A DNA stretch of 64,000 bases from Pseudoalteromonas rubra. GTDB taxonomy: Bacteria; Pseudomonadota; Gammaproteobacteria; Enterobacterales; Alteromonadaceae. Where the stretch lies: contig NZ_AHCD03000032.1 of NCBI RefSeq assembly GCF_000238295.3, positions 62,001 through 126,000 of the forward strand, given 5' to 3'. Made by a program: the position numbers and the translations under genes. Position 1 is the stretch's first letter; each line of letters begins with the position of its first letter. The notes under the pieces are model-generated. The model saw nothing but the letters and a program-made list of their open reading frames with translations, made no database searches and was not told where the DNA came from. Positions 9,097 through 17,140 of this stretch are shown one piece after another.

Positions 9097-10112
9097 GCAC
9101 AATGACTTCTTCTGCCAGTGTGCAGCCTGCTATCCTGTCGATTGAAAATATATATCTGCTAATCGGCTTTGTGGTGTTATTTTTGGTGGTCAAAACACTG
9201 CAAGATAAACACCACCCAAAACGACTAACTACCGCCTTGTTTTGGGGGTTATTTGGTGGCGTATTTCTGTTTGGTGATTTATCTGTCGCCTATTTGGGAG
9301 AGAGTCTGACCTATCGCTGGGTAGGAAGCTTTGTCATCACCATCGCAATATTGGCCGGAATGGGCAAAGTCTCTATGGGCAGCTACGATGTACCCAGTGA
9401 TGAAGTGCAAACTGCCAGTGCCCGGCGGATCGGCAATAAGCTGTTTATCCCCGCAGTGCTTATCCCTATCGTTACTGTGGTGTGTACTATCCTGCTGAAA
9501 GATATCCAGGTGGCGGGGTTGTTTGTATTTGATCAGAGTCATGTGACCCTTGCAGCACTCACGCTGGCCTGTGCAATCGCATTGTTAGTCAGCTGGAAGT
9601 TCACTGGAGGTAGCCCATTTCAGGCACTGGGAGAATCAAGACGCCTGGTCGATTCAATTGGCTGGGCCGCAATTCTGCCTCAAATGCTCGCGATGCTGGG
9701 TGGGGTGTTCATCGTCGCCAGTACCGGCACAGCCATTCAGGATCTGGTCACGTTATTTGTCTCTCCCGACAACCGCTTTATGCTGGTGGTTATTTATTGT
9801 GTTGGTATGGCCCTGTTTACTATGGTCATGGGTAATGCATTTGCCGCATTTCCCGTCATGACAGCGGGCATTGCCGTGCCATTTTTAATTCAGGGTCACG
9901 GTGCAAGCCCGGCCCCGTTAGTTGCCATCGGTATGTATTCAGGTTATTGCGGCACTCTGATGACGCCAATGGCCGCCAATTTCAATATCGTCCCGGCAGC
10001 GTTGTTAGATCTAAAAGACAAATATCAGGTTATCAAAGTTCAAATTCCGACAGCTTTGTCGCTGTTAATCATTAACATCTTGCTCATGTATGGAGTCATC
10101 TTCAATGACTAA
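9093..10112 (+). CDS. DUF979 membrane protein, predicted partner of the DUF969 transporter subunit
   Basis: The 339-residue protein has about nine hydrophobic segments and fits the DUF979 family, found almost always directly after DUF969. I start it at the ATG at 9093, preceded by GGAGG and overlapping the DUF969 stop by four bases. The open frame continues upstream to 8946, but that part lies inside DUF969. The two proteins probably form one permease. The C-terminal half has glycine- and proline-rich breaks in the helices, as is common in ion-coupled transporters. Substrate assignment to 5-oxoproline is inferred from neighbours. Confidence 0.8.
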   Translation: MSTMTSSASVQPAILSIENIYLLIGFVVLFLVVKTLQDKHHPKRLTTALFWGLFGGVFLFGDLSVAYLGESLTYRWVGSFVITIAILAGMGKVSMGSYDVPSDEVQTASARRIGNKLFIPAVLIPIVTVVCTILLKDIQVAGLFVFDQSHVTLAALTLACAIALLVSWKFTGGSPFQALGESRRLVDSIGWAAILPQMLAMLGGVFIVASTGTAIQDLVTLFVSPDNRFMLVVIYCVGMALFTMVMGNAFAAFPVMTAGIAVPFLIQGHGASPAPLVAIGMYSGYCGTLMTPMAANFNIVPAALLDLKDKYQVIKVQIPTALSLLIINILLMYGVIFND

Positions 10113-10767
10113 AGGAACGCATAAAACCGTATTATTGACGGGCTTCGAACCCTTCGGCGGCGAATCGATTAACCCCTCCTGGCAAGCTGTACATCAGCTC
10201 GACGGCTGTCATATTGCAGGGCATACAATTCGTACTAAAGAGCTCCCTTGCGAGTTTGACCATGCCTTAACACAACTGAACAGAGCCATTGATAAATATG
10301 CCCCTGAATTGGTTCTGTGCGTGGGTCAGGCAGGAGGCCGCGCGGACATTTCCATTGAACGTGTGGCCATCAATATTAACGATGCACGTATTCCGGACAA
10401 TGCCGGTGCTCAGCCGATAGATACACCGGTATTAGCAGGAGGCCCCGCGGCTTACTTTGCTGCACTCCCGGTAAAACACATGCTCAACGATCTCAGACAG
10501 GCACAGATCCCGGCCAGTATTTCAAATACCGCCGGCACTTATGTGTGTAACCATGTTATGTACGGATTACTTCACTATATCAATGAGCTTCAGCTCAATT
10601 GTCGTGGTGGCTTCATTCATATCCCTTACTTACCCGAACAAGCTACGCACCAAATCGGTGCACCCAGTATGAGTGCTCCTCAGGTTGTCGATGCGCTCAA
10701 AGTGATGATTTCCTCTGCTCTGACCCATGATACTGATCTGCAGATTGCTGCGGGAACCACACACTAG
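10105..10767 (+). CDS. pcp: Pyroglutamyl-peptidase I (pyrrolidone-carboxylate peptidase)
   Basis: The 220-residue cysteine peptidase (family C15) removes N-terminal pyroglutamate from peptides. The family start TGFEPFGGESINPSW is clear. The expected catalytic Glu (in GRADISIERVAIN), Cys (in NTAGTYVCNHVMYG) and His (in FIHIPYLP) are all present. I chose the ATG at 10105, which has GGAG nine bases upstream, over the ATG at 10090, which has none. It overlaps the DUF979 stop. Its product, free pyroglutamate, is the substrate of the PxpBC proteins encoded just upstream, so the operon is a coherent peptide-to-glutamate route. Confidence 0.93.
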   Translation: MTKGTHKTVLLTGFEPFGGESINPSWQAVHQLDGCHIAGHTIRTKELPCEFDHALTQLNRAIDKYAPELVLCVGQAGGRADISIERVAININDARIPDNAGAQPIDTPVLAGGPAAYFAALPVKHMLNDLRQAQIPASISNTAGTYVCNHVMYGLLHYINELQLNCRGGFIHIPYLPEQATHQIGAPSMSAPQVVDALKVMISSALTHDTDLQIAAGTTH

Positions 10768-10774
10768 TCACATC

Positions 10775-10810
10775 GCCCTATCTTGGTTCATTTACGCACC
10801 AAAATAGGGC
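10775..10810 (+). terminator. Stem-loop after pcp, possible terminator
   Basis: A 13-bp stem with one mismatch and a ten-base loop starts seven bases after the pcp stop. No proper T tract follows, so it may protect the 3' end or act with Rho and not be a classical terminator. Confidence 0.5.
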
Positions 10811-10936
10811 AACATTTACTCAACAAAATCACTGTTTTTTATGTGACTTGATATCCCATTTCTGATAGTACTATGAGCACGAGCTACCGAAAATACAGGA
10901 GCTCGACAATAATAGCTAACAGGAATGAGGTCCATT

Positions 10937-12613
10937 ATGTGTTCAATTTTTGGTGTGTTGGAAATTAAATCCGACCCTACCGTTCTGCGTGAGCAGGCAA
11001 TAGAAATGTCTAAGCGTTTACGCCACCGCGGGCCTGACTGGTCCGGTGTCTATACCAGTGAGAAAGCAATTCTGGTGCACGAGCGACTCGCCATCGTTGG
11101 CGTATCCAGTGGCGCACAGCCTTTGTATAACCCGGAACGGACGCATATTCTTGCCGTAAATGGTGAAATATATAACCACAAAGAACTGGCGCAGCAGCTA
11201 AGTGTCCCTTTCACCTTTCAAACTCAATCAGACTGTGAAATATTACTGGCGCTATACAAGCAAAAAGGACCTGAATTTCTGGATGATCTGAACGGGATTT
11301 TTGCCTTTTGTTTGTATGATGAACAAGAGGATGCCTATCTGATTGGTCGCGATCACATTGGCATTATTCCGCTATACACGGGCCGTGATCAGCATGGTAA
11401 CTTTTATGTCGCTAGTGAAATGAAAGCACTCACCCCAATCTGTAACCAGATTGAAGAATTTCCGCCGGGGCATTACCTGTACTCCAAAGAAGGCACTCTG
11501 AGACCCTATTATCAGCGAGACTGGCAGCAATTTGATGCGGTTCGAAATAATGAAGCTGAGCCCGAGACCGTCAAAGAAGCGCTGGAAGCTGCCGTAAAAC
11601 GCCAGCTCATGTGTGATGTACCTTATGGCGTGTTACTCTCAGGCGGTCTGGACTCGTCGGTTATTTCAGCCATCACTCAAAAGTTTGCAGCGCGGCGCAT
11701 TGAAGACGATGATGCGACTGAAGCCTGGTGGCCCAAGCTGCACTCCTTTTCCATCGGCCTGGAAGGGTCACCCGATCTGGCAGCTGCTCAGAAGGTCGCC
11801 GATCAGATTGGCACAGTTCACCACCCTATCCATTTCACTGTGCAGCAAGGCATCGATGCACTTAAAGAGGTGGTTTACCACCTTGAAACCTACGATGTCA
11901 CAACAATCCGGGCGTCTACGCCTATGTATCTGATGGCGCGTTACATCAAAGCCATGGGGATAAAAATGGTGCTGTCAGGAGAAGGTGCCGATGAGTTGTT
12001 TGGAGGGTATTTGTATTTCCACAAGGCCCCCAACAGTCAGGAATTCCATGAAGAACTCAACCGTAAAGTCTCTAAGCTGCATATGTTTGACTGCCTGCGA
12101 GCAAACAAGTCAATGGCTGCCTGGGGCGTAGAAGCCAGGGTACCCTTCCTCGACAAAGAGTTTGTCGATATTGCCATGCGCACCAACCCGGATTACAAAA
12201 TGTGTAAAGACGGACGCATTGAAAAACACATTATTCGTGAAGCATTCGATGGCTATCTTCCAGACGATGTGCTTTGGCGTCAAAAGGAGCAGTTCTCCGA
12301 TGGTGTGGGCTATTCCTGGATTGACTCGCTAAAAGAGTATGTTGACGAGAAGGTCAGTGATCAGGAGCTGGTCAGCGCCCAGTACCGCTTCCCTATCAAT
12401 ACACCAGATAGCAAAGAGGCCTACTACTACCGCTGTATTTTTGAATCACACTTCCCTGGGGATGCCGCGGCCAAATGTGTGCCTCACGGTAAGTCAGTCG
12501 CCTGCTCCACGCCTGAAGCGCTGGCCTGGGATGCGTCATTTGAGCAAAACGCGGATCCTTCAGGCAGGGCCGCCAATGTCCACAGCCACGCTTATGATAA
12601 TACTAACTCGTAA
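10937..12613 (+). CDS. asnB: Asparagine synthase B, glutamine-hydrolysing
   Basis: The 558-residue enzyme makes asparagine from aspartate, ATP and glutamine. The true start is the ATG at 10937: it places Cys2 right after the initiator Met, as the class II glutaminase domain requires (Cys2 becomes the N-terminal nucleophile). The upstream in-frame codons would hide this residue. The N-terminal domain (to about residue 200) contains RLRHRGPDWSG and the NGEIYNH motif. The synthetase domain carries the pyrophosphate loop LSGGLDSS (about 233-240) and the SGEGADELFGGY motif. The length is close to the 554 residues of Escherichia coli AsnB. An AGGAATGAGG stretch gives the ribosome-binding site. It is transcribed alone and converges with pssA on a shared terminator. 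Confidence 0.96.
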   Translation: MCSIFGVLEIKSDPTVLREQAIEMSKRLRHRGPDWSGVYTSEKAILVHERLAIVGVSSGAQPLYNPERTHILAVNGEIYNHKELAQQLSVPFTFQTQSDCEILLALYKQKGPEFLDDLNGIFAFCLYDEQEDAYLIGRDHIGIIPLYTGRDQHGNFYVASEMKALTPICNQIEEFPPGHYLYSKEGTLRPYYQRDWQQFDAVRNNEAEPETVKEALEAAVKRQLMCDVPYGVLLSGGLDSSVISAITQKFAARRIEDDDATEAWWPKLHSFSIGLEGSPDLAAAQKVADQIGTVHHPIHFTVQQGIDALKEVVYHLETYDVTTIRASTPMYLMARYIKAMGIKMVLSGEGADELFGGYLYFHKAPNSQEFHEELNRKVSKLHMFDCLRANKSMAAWGVEARVPFLDKEFVDIAMRTNPDYKMCKDGRIEKHIIREAFDGYLPDDVLWRQKEQFSDGVGYSWIDSLKEYVDEKVSDQELVSAQYRFPINTPDSKEAYYYRCIFESHFPGDAAAKCVPHGKSVACSTPEALAWDASFEQNADPSGRAANVHSHAYDNTNS

Positions 12614-12624
12614 TGATGACGTAT

Positions 12625-12650
12625 AAAAAAGGGCCTGATGGCCCTTTTTT
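12625..12650. terminator. Bidirectional intrinsic terminator between asnB and pssA
   Basis: AAAAAAGGGCC, a TGAT loop and GGCCCTTTTTT form a symmetric hairpin with T tracts on both strands. It lies just after the asnB stop and two bases before the pssA stop, so it can serve both convergent genes. Confidence 0.95.
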
Positions 12651-12652
12651 AT

Positions 12653-13978
12653 TTAAATGAATTTCTTAATAATGAAGTCAACTTTAACCCGCTTTGCCTG
12701 GCCAAGTATTTTCTTTACCGGCAATGGATAATCATCTACTGTTTCTAGATCCTGCGGACCAGTCAATTTGGTGCAGTTAGCAAGAATAGCATCTCGCTCC
12801 TGATTAATGGCCTGCTCGAGTTGCTGCTCGGGATCTTCTATCAGAATACCATTTTCGATATCCAGGCCCCAGGCACGTGGATTAAGGTTATGGCCGGTCA
12901 TCAGATGTACCTGATTATCCCGATTAATTCCCTTCAGATGAAATGAGTTGTTGCCATCCCGCCACAAATAAACATTCAACTGGCCGGCATTGAGATAGCG
13001 CCTTTGTGATTTAAGGAACTTGTACAAAATGGTTTCGTACAAATAAGGCAAGGCACCAATGCGACTAAACGGCTGATCTGGCGAGATATAAAAGTCGTTT
13101 GCGGTTTTGTCACCAATCACTATAGTGACTGTCTTGCCTTCTTTGAGCAATCTTCGCAATGAGCGCAGCAAGGGAGCCGGAAAATTGAAATAAGGTGTGT
13201 ATAGCAACAGCTCACGCTCTGTGGTGTCGAACAAAGCTTTGATAAGACGGTTTAACTTGTTAGTACGACGACCAAAACCCAAAAAAGCGCGCACATTCAA
13301 GCCCTTTTCCGCCGTTGCCGTGCTCATGTCGTACTGTGCTTTTTTAAGCTGCTTCATAAGCTGCTTTTGCGCCACCTTTAGCTCAGAAAAAGGCTTCAGT
13401 GGGCGCAGATCCAATCTAGGGACCGCCTCACTGGACAACAAATAAGTATCCAGGAAGTGACAAAAGCTTGCCGCCAGTGCGGGGTTCTCAATCACAAAAT
13501 AGCGATCGAGTCGGTATTTATCACCATGCTGCAAATACACGTTGTTAATGCTGGCGCCACTGTAAAGTACCGTGTCATCGATCACGAACCCTTTAAGGTG
13601 GAGTACCCCAAATAGCTCTTTTGCCTTGACCGGCACACCGTATACTTTAACCTGTGAGCCAAACTGAGCTTGCATATCACAATACAGCTTCGCATTGCCT
13701 TCTGATTTGGCTTCACCTATCAAACCACGCTGAGCACGATGAAAATCGACCAGCACATGGATCTCCAGATGTGGCCGAGCTGTTGCCACCTCATGTAAAG
13801 CAGACAATATTTCACGCCCCGCTTCATCGTCTTGCAAATACAACGCGGTTAAGTAAATGCGTTGCTGTGCGCCGCGAATGAGTGACAAAAGCTGTGTATG
13901 ATACTGTTTTGCGTCAGTGAGTATTCTGCAACTTTCCGCTTCCAGTGAAAACCCAGGTTTATCCTGCCAAAATGCCAT
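12653..13978 (-). CDS. pssA: CDP-diacylglycerol-serine O-phosphatidyltransferase, phospholipase D type
   Basis: The 441-residue enzyme joins serine to CDP-diacylglycerol to give phosphatidylserine, the precursor of phosphatidylethanolamine. It belongs to the phospholipase D superfamily. Two HxKxxxxD motifs are intact (His127-Lys129-Asp134 and His347-Lys349-Asp354), each followed by small polar residues (GASINN, TGHNLN). There is no membrane segment, which fits the type I enzyme, a peripheral protein that binds anionic membranes and ribosomes. The length is a little below the 451 residues of the Escherichia coli enzyme. It is divergent from trxB and appears to be a single-gene unit. Confidence 0.94.
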   Translation of the reverse strand: MAFWQDKPGFSLEAESCRILTDAKQYHTQLLSLIRGAQQRIYLTALYLQDDEAGREILSALHEVATARPHLEIHVLVDFHRAQRGLIGEAKSEGNAKLYCDMQAQFGSQVKVYGVPVKAKELFGVLHLKGFVIDDTVLYSGASINNVYLQHGDKYRLDRYFVIENPALAASFCHFLDTYLLSSEAVPRLDLRPLKPFSELKVAQKQLMKQLKKAQYDMSTATAEKGLNVRAFLGFGRRTNKLNRLIKALFDTTERELLLYTPYFNFPAPLLRSLRRLLKEGKTVTIVIGDKTANDFYISPDQPFSRIGALPYLYETILYKFLKSQRRYLNAGQLNVYLWRDGNNSFHLKGINRDNQVHLMTGHNLNPRAWGLDIENGILIEDPEQQLEQAINQERDAILANCTKLTGPQDLETVDDYPLPVKKILGQAKRVKVDFIIKKFI

Positions 13979-14114
13979 AACTACCTTTAAAAACAGACTA
14001 ACGTCAAATAGACAGAGAAAAATTCCCTAGAACATAGCAAAAAAAAACACTCAGGTCATGAAATACCGTTCATTTACACGCTTGTGGCGCAAATTCTCAG
14101 CAAGTACAGTATAT

Positions 14115-14136
14115 TTGACAGCTTGTCATTTTATAA
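14115..14136 (+). promoter_or_regulatory. Inverted repeat and AT-rich box in the pssA-trxB divergent region
   Basis: TGACA-GCT-TGTCA (14116-14128) is a perfect short inverted repeat, overlaps TTGACA, and is followed by TATAAA. The TTGACA to TATAAA spacing (11 bases) is too short for one promoter, so this may be an operator between the two divergent genes. Evidence is slight. Confidence 0.25.
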
Positions 14137-14236
14137 AAAATCGATTTTTGCAATTTATTTTACTTCTGGCTTGAAATTCATAGAATCGGCAGCACTAACT
14201 AGAGAAGATAAAAATTTATTTTTAGGAATTGTTTAC

Positions 14237-15190
14237 ATGAGTGATGCAAAACACTGCAAACTGTTGATCCTTGGCTCCGGACCTGCTGGCTACACTGCCG
14301 CTGTCTATGCCGCCCGTGCTAACCTTAACCCAGTACTGATCACAGGCATGCAACAAGGTGGTCAGCTGACTACCACAACCGAAGTTGAAAACTGGCCAGG
14401 TGATGCGCATGGATTGACGGGTCCTGCACTGATGGATCGCATGAAGGAGCACGCTGAGCGTTTCGAAACTGAGATCATTTTTGATCACATCAATAAAGTT
14501 GATGTCACTAAGCGTCCTTTCACTTTAACGGGTGATCAGGGTACTTATACCTGTGATGCGTTGATCATTGCGACAGGTGCTTCTGCTAAGTATCTGGGTC
14601 TAGAATCAGAAACCAACTTCCAGGGTCGCGGTGTTTCAGCATGTGCAACCTGTGATGGATTCTTCTATCGCGGACAGAAAGTGGCGGTTGTTGGTGGCGG
14701 TAATACAGCCGTTGAAGAAGCGCTGTATCTGTCAAACATTGCTGAAGAAGTACACGTTATCCATAGACGTGACACTTTCCGCAGTGAAAAAATCCTGTCA
14801 GACCGTCTGATGGAAAAGGCAAACAATGGTAACGTCGTACTTCACCTGAACAAAACGCTTGATGAAGTCCTTGGCGATGACATGGGTGTGACGGGTATCC
14901 GTATTAAAGATACCGACTCTGATACCACTGAGCAGCTAGACCTTGCTGGTGTGTTCATTGCGATCGGCCATAAACCAAATACAGACATGTTTGCAGGTCA
15001 GCTGGAAATGAAAGACGGTTACCTGGTTGTACAGTCAGGCCTGAACGGCAATGCCACTCAAACCAGCGTTGAAGGCGTTTTTGCTGCTGGTGACGTCTCT
15101 GACCACATTTACCGCCAGGCAATTACCTCTGCGGGCACAGGCTGTATGGCAGCCCTTGATGCAGAACGTTACTTAGACAACCTTAAGTAA
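14237..15190 (+). CDS. trxB: Thioredoxin-disulfide reductase
   Basis: The 317-residue flavoenzyme uses NADPH to reduce thioredoxin. The FAD-binding GSGPAGYTAAVYAAR motif is at about residues 13-27, the redox pair is Cys136-Ala-Thr-Cys139, the NADPH-binding GGGNTAVEEA is at about 158-167, and the C-terminal GDVSD segment closes the FAD site. I start at the ATG at 14237, with AGGA nine bases upstream. An open frame reaches back to 14084 but reads as non-coding AT-rich sequence. It is the first gene of the conserved trxB-aat-infA-clpA neighbourhood; the cydDC genes found here in enterics are missing. Confidence 0.97.
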   Translation: MSDAKHCKLLILGSGPAGYTAAVYAARANLNPVLITGMQQGGQLTTTTEVENWPGDAHGLTGPALMDRMKEHAERFETEIIFDHINKVDVTKRPFTLTGDQGTYTCDALIIATGASAKYLGLESETNFQGRGVSACATCDGFFYRGQKVAVVGGGNTAVEEALYLSNIAEEVHVIHRRDTFRSEKILSDRLMEKANNGNVVLHLNKTLDEVLGDDMGVTGIRIKDTDSDTTEQLDLAGVFIAIGHKPNTDMFAGQLEMKDGYLVVQSGLNGNATQTSVEGVFAAGDVSDHIYRQAITSAGTGCMAALDAERYLDNLK

Positions 15191-15198
15191 CGCCTGAT

Positions 15199-15228
15199 GG
15201 AAGACGTGTGACTCAACGCACGTCTTCC
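15199..15228 (+). terminator. Stem-loop after trxB
   Basis: A perfect 10-bp stem (GGAAGACGTG with CACGTCTTCC) lies nine bases after the trxB stop. No T tract follows, so termination may be weak or Rho-assisted. Confidence 0.45.
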
Positions 15229-15313
15229 GATATAAAATCCCCACGCGCAAGCAAAAATAGGTTAGACTGACTTCATCCCTGAGGTTTTTAGCTTGTAATT
15301 CAGATCCGCGAAT

Positions 15314-16030
15314 ATGACTCAGCAATTGTTTCATCTGTCTGCCACCGATTTTATTTTTCCTCCCTGCCATTTTGCACTCAAAGATCCAGATGGCCTGCTG
15401 GCCGTAGGTGGATGCCTGAGCACCACAAGGCTGCGTCGTGCCTATCAACAAGGTATTTTCCCCTGGTTCAATGAACGAGAGCCGATTATGTGGTGGACAC
15501 CCAGCGAACGGGGTATCCTCGACTTAGATGAGTTTCACGTTAGCCGTTCTCTTAAAAAGTCTATGCGAAAACTAGCACCACAAGTAACGGTTAACACAGC
15601 ATTTGAGCAAGTTATTAAGGCATGCAGAGAACAACGGCTGGATAAAGAAGGCACCTGGATCAACAGTGCCATGCTCGATGCCTATCTGAAAGCCCATGAT
15701 GAAGGGTTTGTACACAGCGTTGAAGTGTGGCACGAGAACACCCTGATTGGCGGTTTATACGGCGTGATGTTAAATGGTGTATTTTGCGGTGAGTCAATGT
15801 TTTACCATATACCCGACGCCTCCAAACTGGCTATGTGGGCATTAGTAAACTGGCTCAAGCGCCATAATGCCCATTTCATAGACTGTCAGCTTGAGAACCC
15901 TTATTTGGTGTCTTTAGGTGCAAAAGTCATCTCACGAAGAGAATTTTTAGCTAAACTTAAAGCAGCAAGCCATTATCAAGTGCCTGAATCGATGTGGCAT
16001 CCGCAACCATTGAGGGCGATATATGACTGA
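15314..16030 (+). CDS. aat: Leucyl/phenylalanyl-tRNA-protein transferase
   Basis: The 238-residue enzyme moves Leu or Phe from tRNA onto proteins that begin with Arg or Lys, marking them for ClpS-ClpAP. Family hallmarks are the start FHLSATDFIFPP, the GLLAVGG stretch, FPWFNEREPIMWWTPSERG (about residues 50-68) and GESMFYHIPDASKLA near 157-171. The length is close to the 234 residues of Escherichia coli Aat. The end overlaps bpt by eight bases, so both N-degron transferases are made from one transcript. The readers of the signal, clpS and clpA, are encoded just beyond infA. Confidence 0.96.
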   Translation: MTQQLFHLSATDFIFPPCHFALKDPDGLLAVGGCLSTTRLRRAYQQGIFPWFNEREPIMWWTPSERGILDLDEFHVSRSLKKSMRKLAPQVTVNTAFEQVIKACREQRLDKEGTWINSAMLDAYLKAHDEGFVHSVEVWHENTLIGGLYGVMLNGVFCGESMFYHIPDASKLAMWALVNWLKRHNAHFIDCQLENPYLVSLGAKVISRREFLAKLKAASHYQVPESMWHPQPLRAIYD

Positions 16031-16727
16031 ACATTTCCCTTCAAAAATTGGACTGAGTCAACAGTTTGATTGCAGTTACCTGGCAGACAGAAAAGAGCAA
16101 CTGTTAGTTATACTGGATAGCAATTGCTATACACCTGCTCGCTTTGAGACCTTGCTCTCATTTGGCTTTCGCCGTAGTGGCGATCAGATATATCGTCCAC
16201 ACTGCCCTGCCTGCCACGCCTGCCAGTCAGTGCGTGTACTTGCGGATGCGTATGCTCCCTCACGCTCACAAAAACGCAAATGGAATAAAATAAACTCAGA
16301 GTTTCACTTTGAATATAGTACGCAGGAGCAAGCTGACTATTATCAATTATACGAAAAGTACATCACCATGCGTCACAGCGATGGCTCTATGTATCCACCC
16401 AACCGGCTACAGTACGAAAGCTTTCTGTTTTGTCGCTGGCTGCCCATCACTTTCATCGAGCTATGGCACAAAGACAAGCTCATAGCCGTTGCTGTCACGG
16501 ATACAATGCCCACCGCTTTGTCAGCTATCTATACTTTTTTTGACCCCGATTATGCCCAATTAAGCCTGGGGACTATCATGATCATGGCCCAATTAGACTT
16601 TGCCCGACAGCATGATAAAGCCTATCTCTATCTTGGATACCAGATAGATGCCTGTCCCAAAATGCGCTACAAGCAACAATATTTACCTGCGCAACAGTTC
16701 AAAAGCGATGTCTGGGTCAACATTTAG
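16023..16727 (+). CDS. bpt: Aspartate/glutamate leucyltransferase (bacterial arginyltransferase homologue)
   Basis: The 234-residue protein matches the Bpt family, which transfers Leu to N-terminal Asp or Glu and so creates a signal for ClpS. The N-terminal part has the cysteine cluster CPACHACQS (about residues 59-67) typical of arginyltransferase-like enzymes. The later part contains RHSDGSMYPP and the LGYQIDACPKMRYK motif. Many reference genomes call it ate. Its start lies within the end of aat. Because substrate choice differs between Ate and Bpt, the leucyl specificity is based on family membership. Confidence 0.93.
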   Translation: MTEHFPSKIGLSQQFDCSYLADRKEQLLVILDSNCYTPARFETLLSFGFRRSGDQIYRPHCPACHACQSVRVLADAYAPSRSQKRKWNKINSEFHFEYSTQEQADYYQLYEKYITMRHSDGSMYPPNRLQYESFLFCRWLPITFIELWHKDKLIAVAVTDTMPTALSAIYTFFDPDYAQLSLGTIMIMAQLDFARQHDKAYLYLGYQIDACPKMRYKQQYLPAQQFKSDVWVNI

Positions 16728-16819
16728 ATTACAAAAATAAGCGCTCCCGCCTTTACTTATCGCGCGCTTTTCGGCAAAATCTGCACCGTTAAACTTATCA
16801 AAGAGGTGATACGCTCCCC

Positions 16820-17038
16820 ATGGCGAAAGAAGACGTTATTGAAATGCAAGGCACGGTCCTTGACACTTTACCAAATACTATGTTCCGTGTTGAATTGGAA
16901 AATGGTCACGTAGTTGTGGCACATATCTCTGGCAAAATGCGCAAAAACTACATCCGTATTTTGACCGGTGACAAGGTGACTGTTGAAATGACACCTTATG
17001 ATCTGAGCAAAGGACGTATCGTCTTCCGCGCGCGTTAA
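16820..17038 (+). CDS. infA: Translation initiation factor IF-1
   Basis: The 72-residue OB-fold protein binds the ribosomal A site during initiation. It has the standard IF-1 length and motifs (VLDTLPNTMFRVELENGH, IRILTGDKV, DLSKGRIVFRAR). A ribosome-binding site (AGAGGTGA) lies about ten bases upstream. In Escherichia coli serW lies between infA and clpA; here only a terminator separates them. Confidence 0.99.
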   Translation: MAKEDVIEMQGTVLDTLPNTMFRVELENGHVVVAHISGKMRKNYIRILTGDKVTVEMTPYDLSKGRIVFRAR

Positions 17039-17095
17039 TTCGCCCAGCTCAGTAACGCTTACCACTGTAAGCGGATACAAAGAGACGATTAAAAC

Positions 17096-17123
17096 AAAAA
17101 GCCCGGCAATTGCCGGGCTTTTT
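17096..17123. terminator. Bidirectional intrinsic terminator between infA and clpA
   Basis: A fully palindromic hairpin, AAAAAGCCCGGCA followed by its mirror TGCCGGGCTTTTT, has T tracts on both strands. It lies between the 3' ends of convergent infA and clpA. Confidence 0.95.
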
Positions 17124-17140
17124 GTCGTCTTAAGTAGAGC

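Noticed and set aside
14084..14236. N-terminal extension of TrxB
   Set aside because: TrxB homologues start at the flavin-binding strand. The ATG at 14237 has its own ribosome-binding site and the extension is AT-rich promoter sequence.
17039..17140. tRNA-Ser gene between infA and clpA as in Escherichia coli
   Set aside because: The gap holds only the terminator hairpin; there is no cloverleaf.
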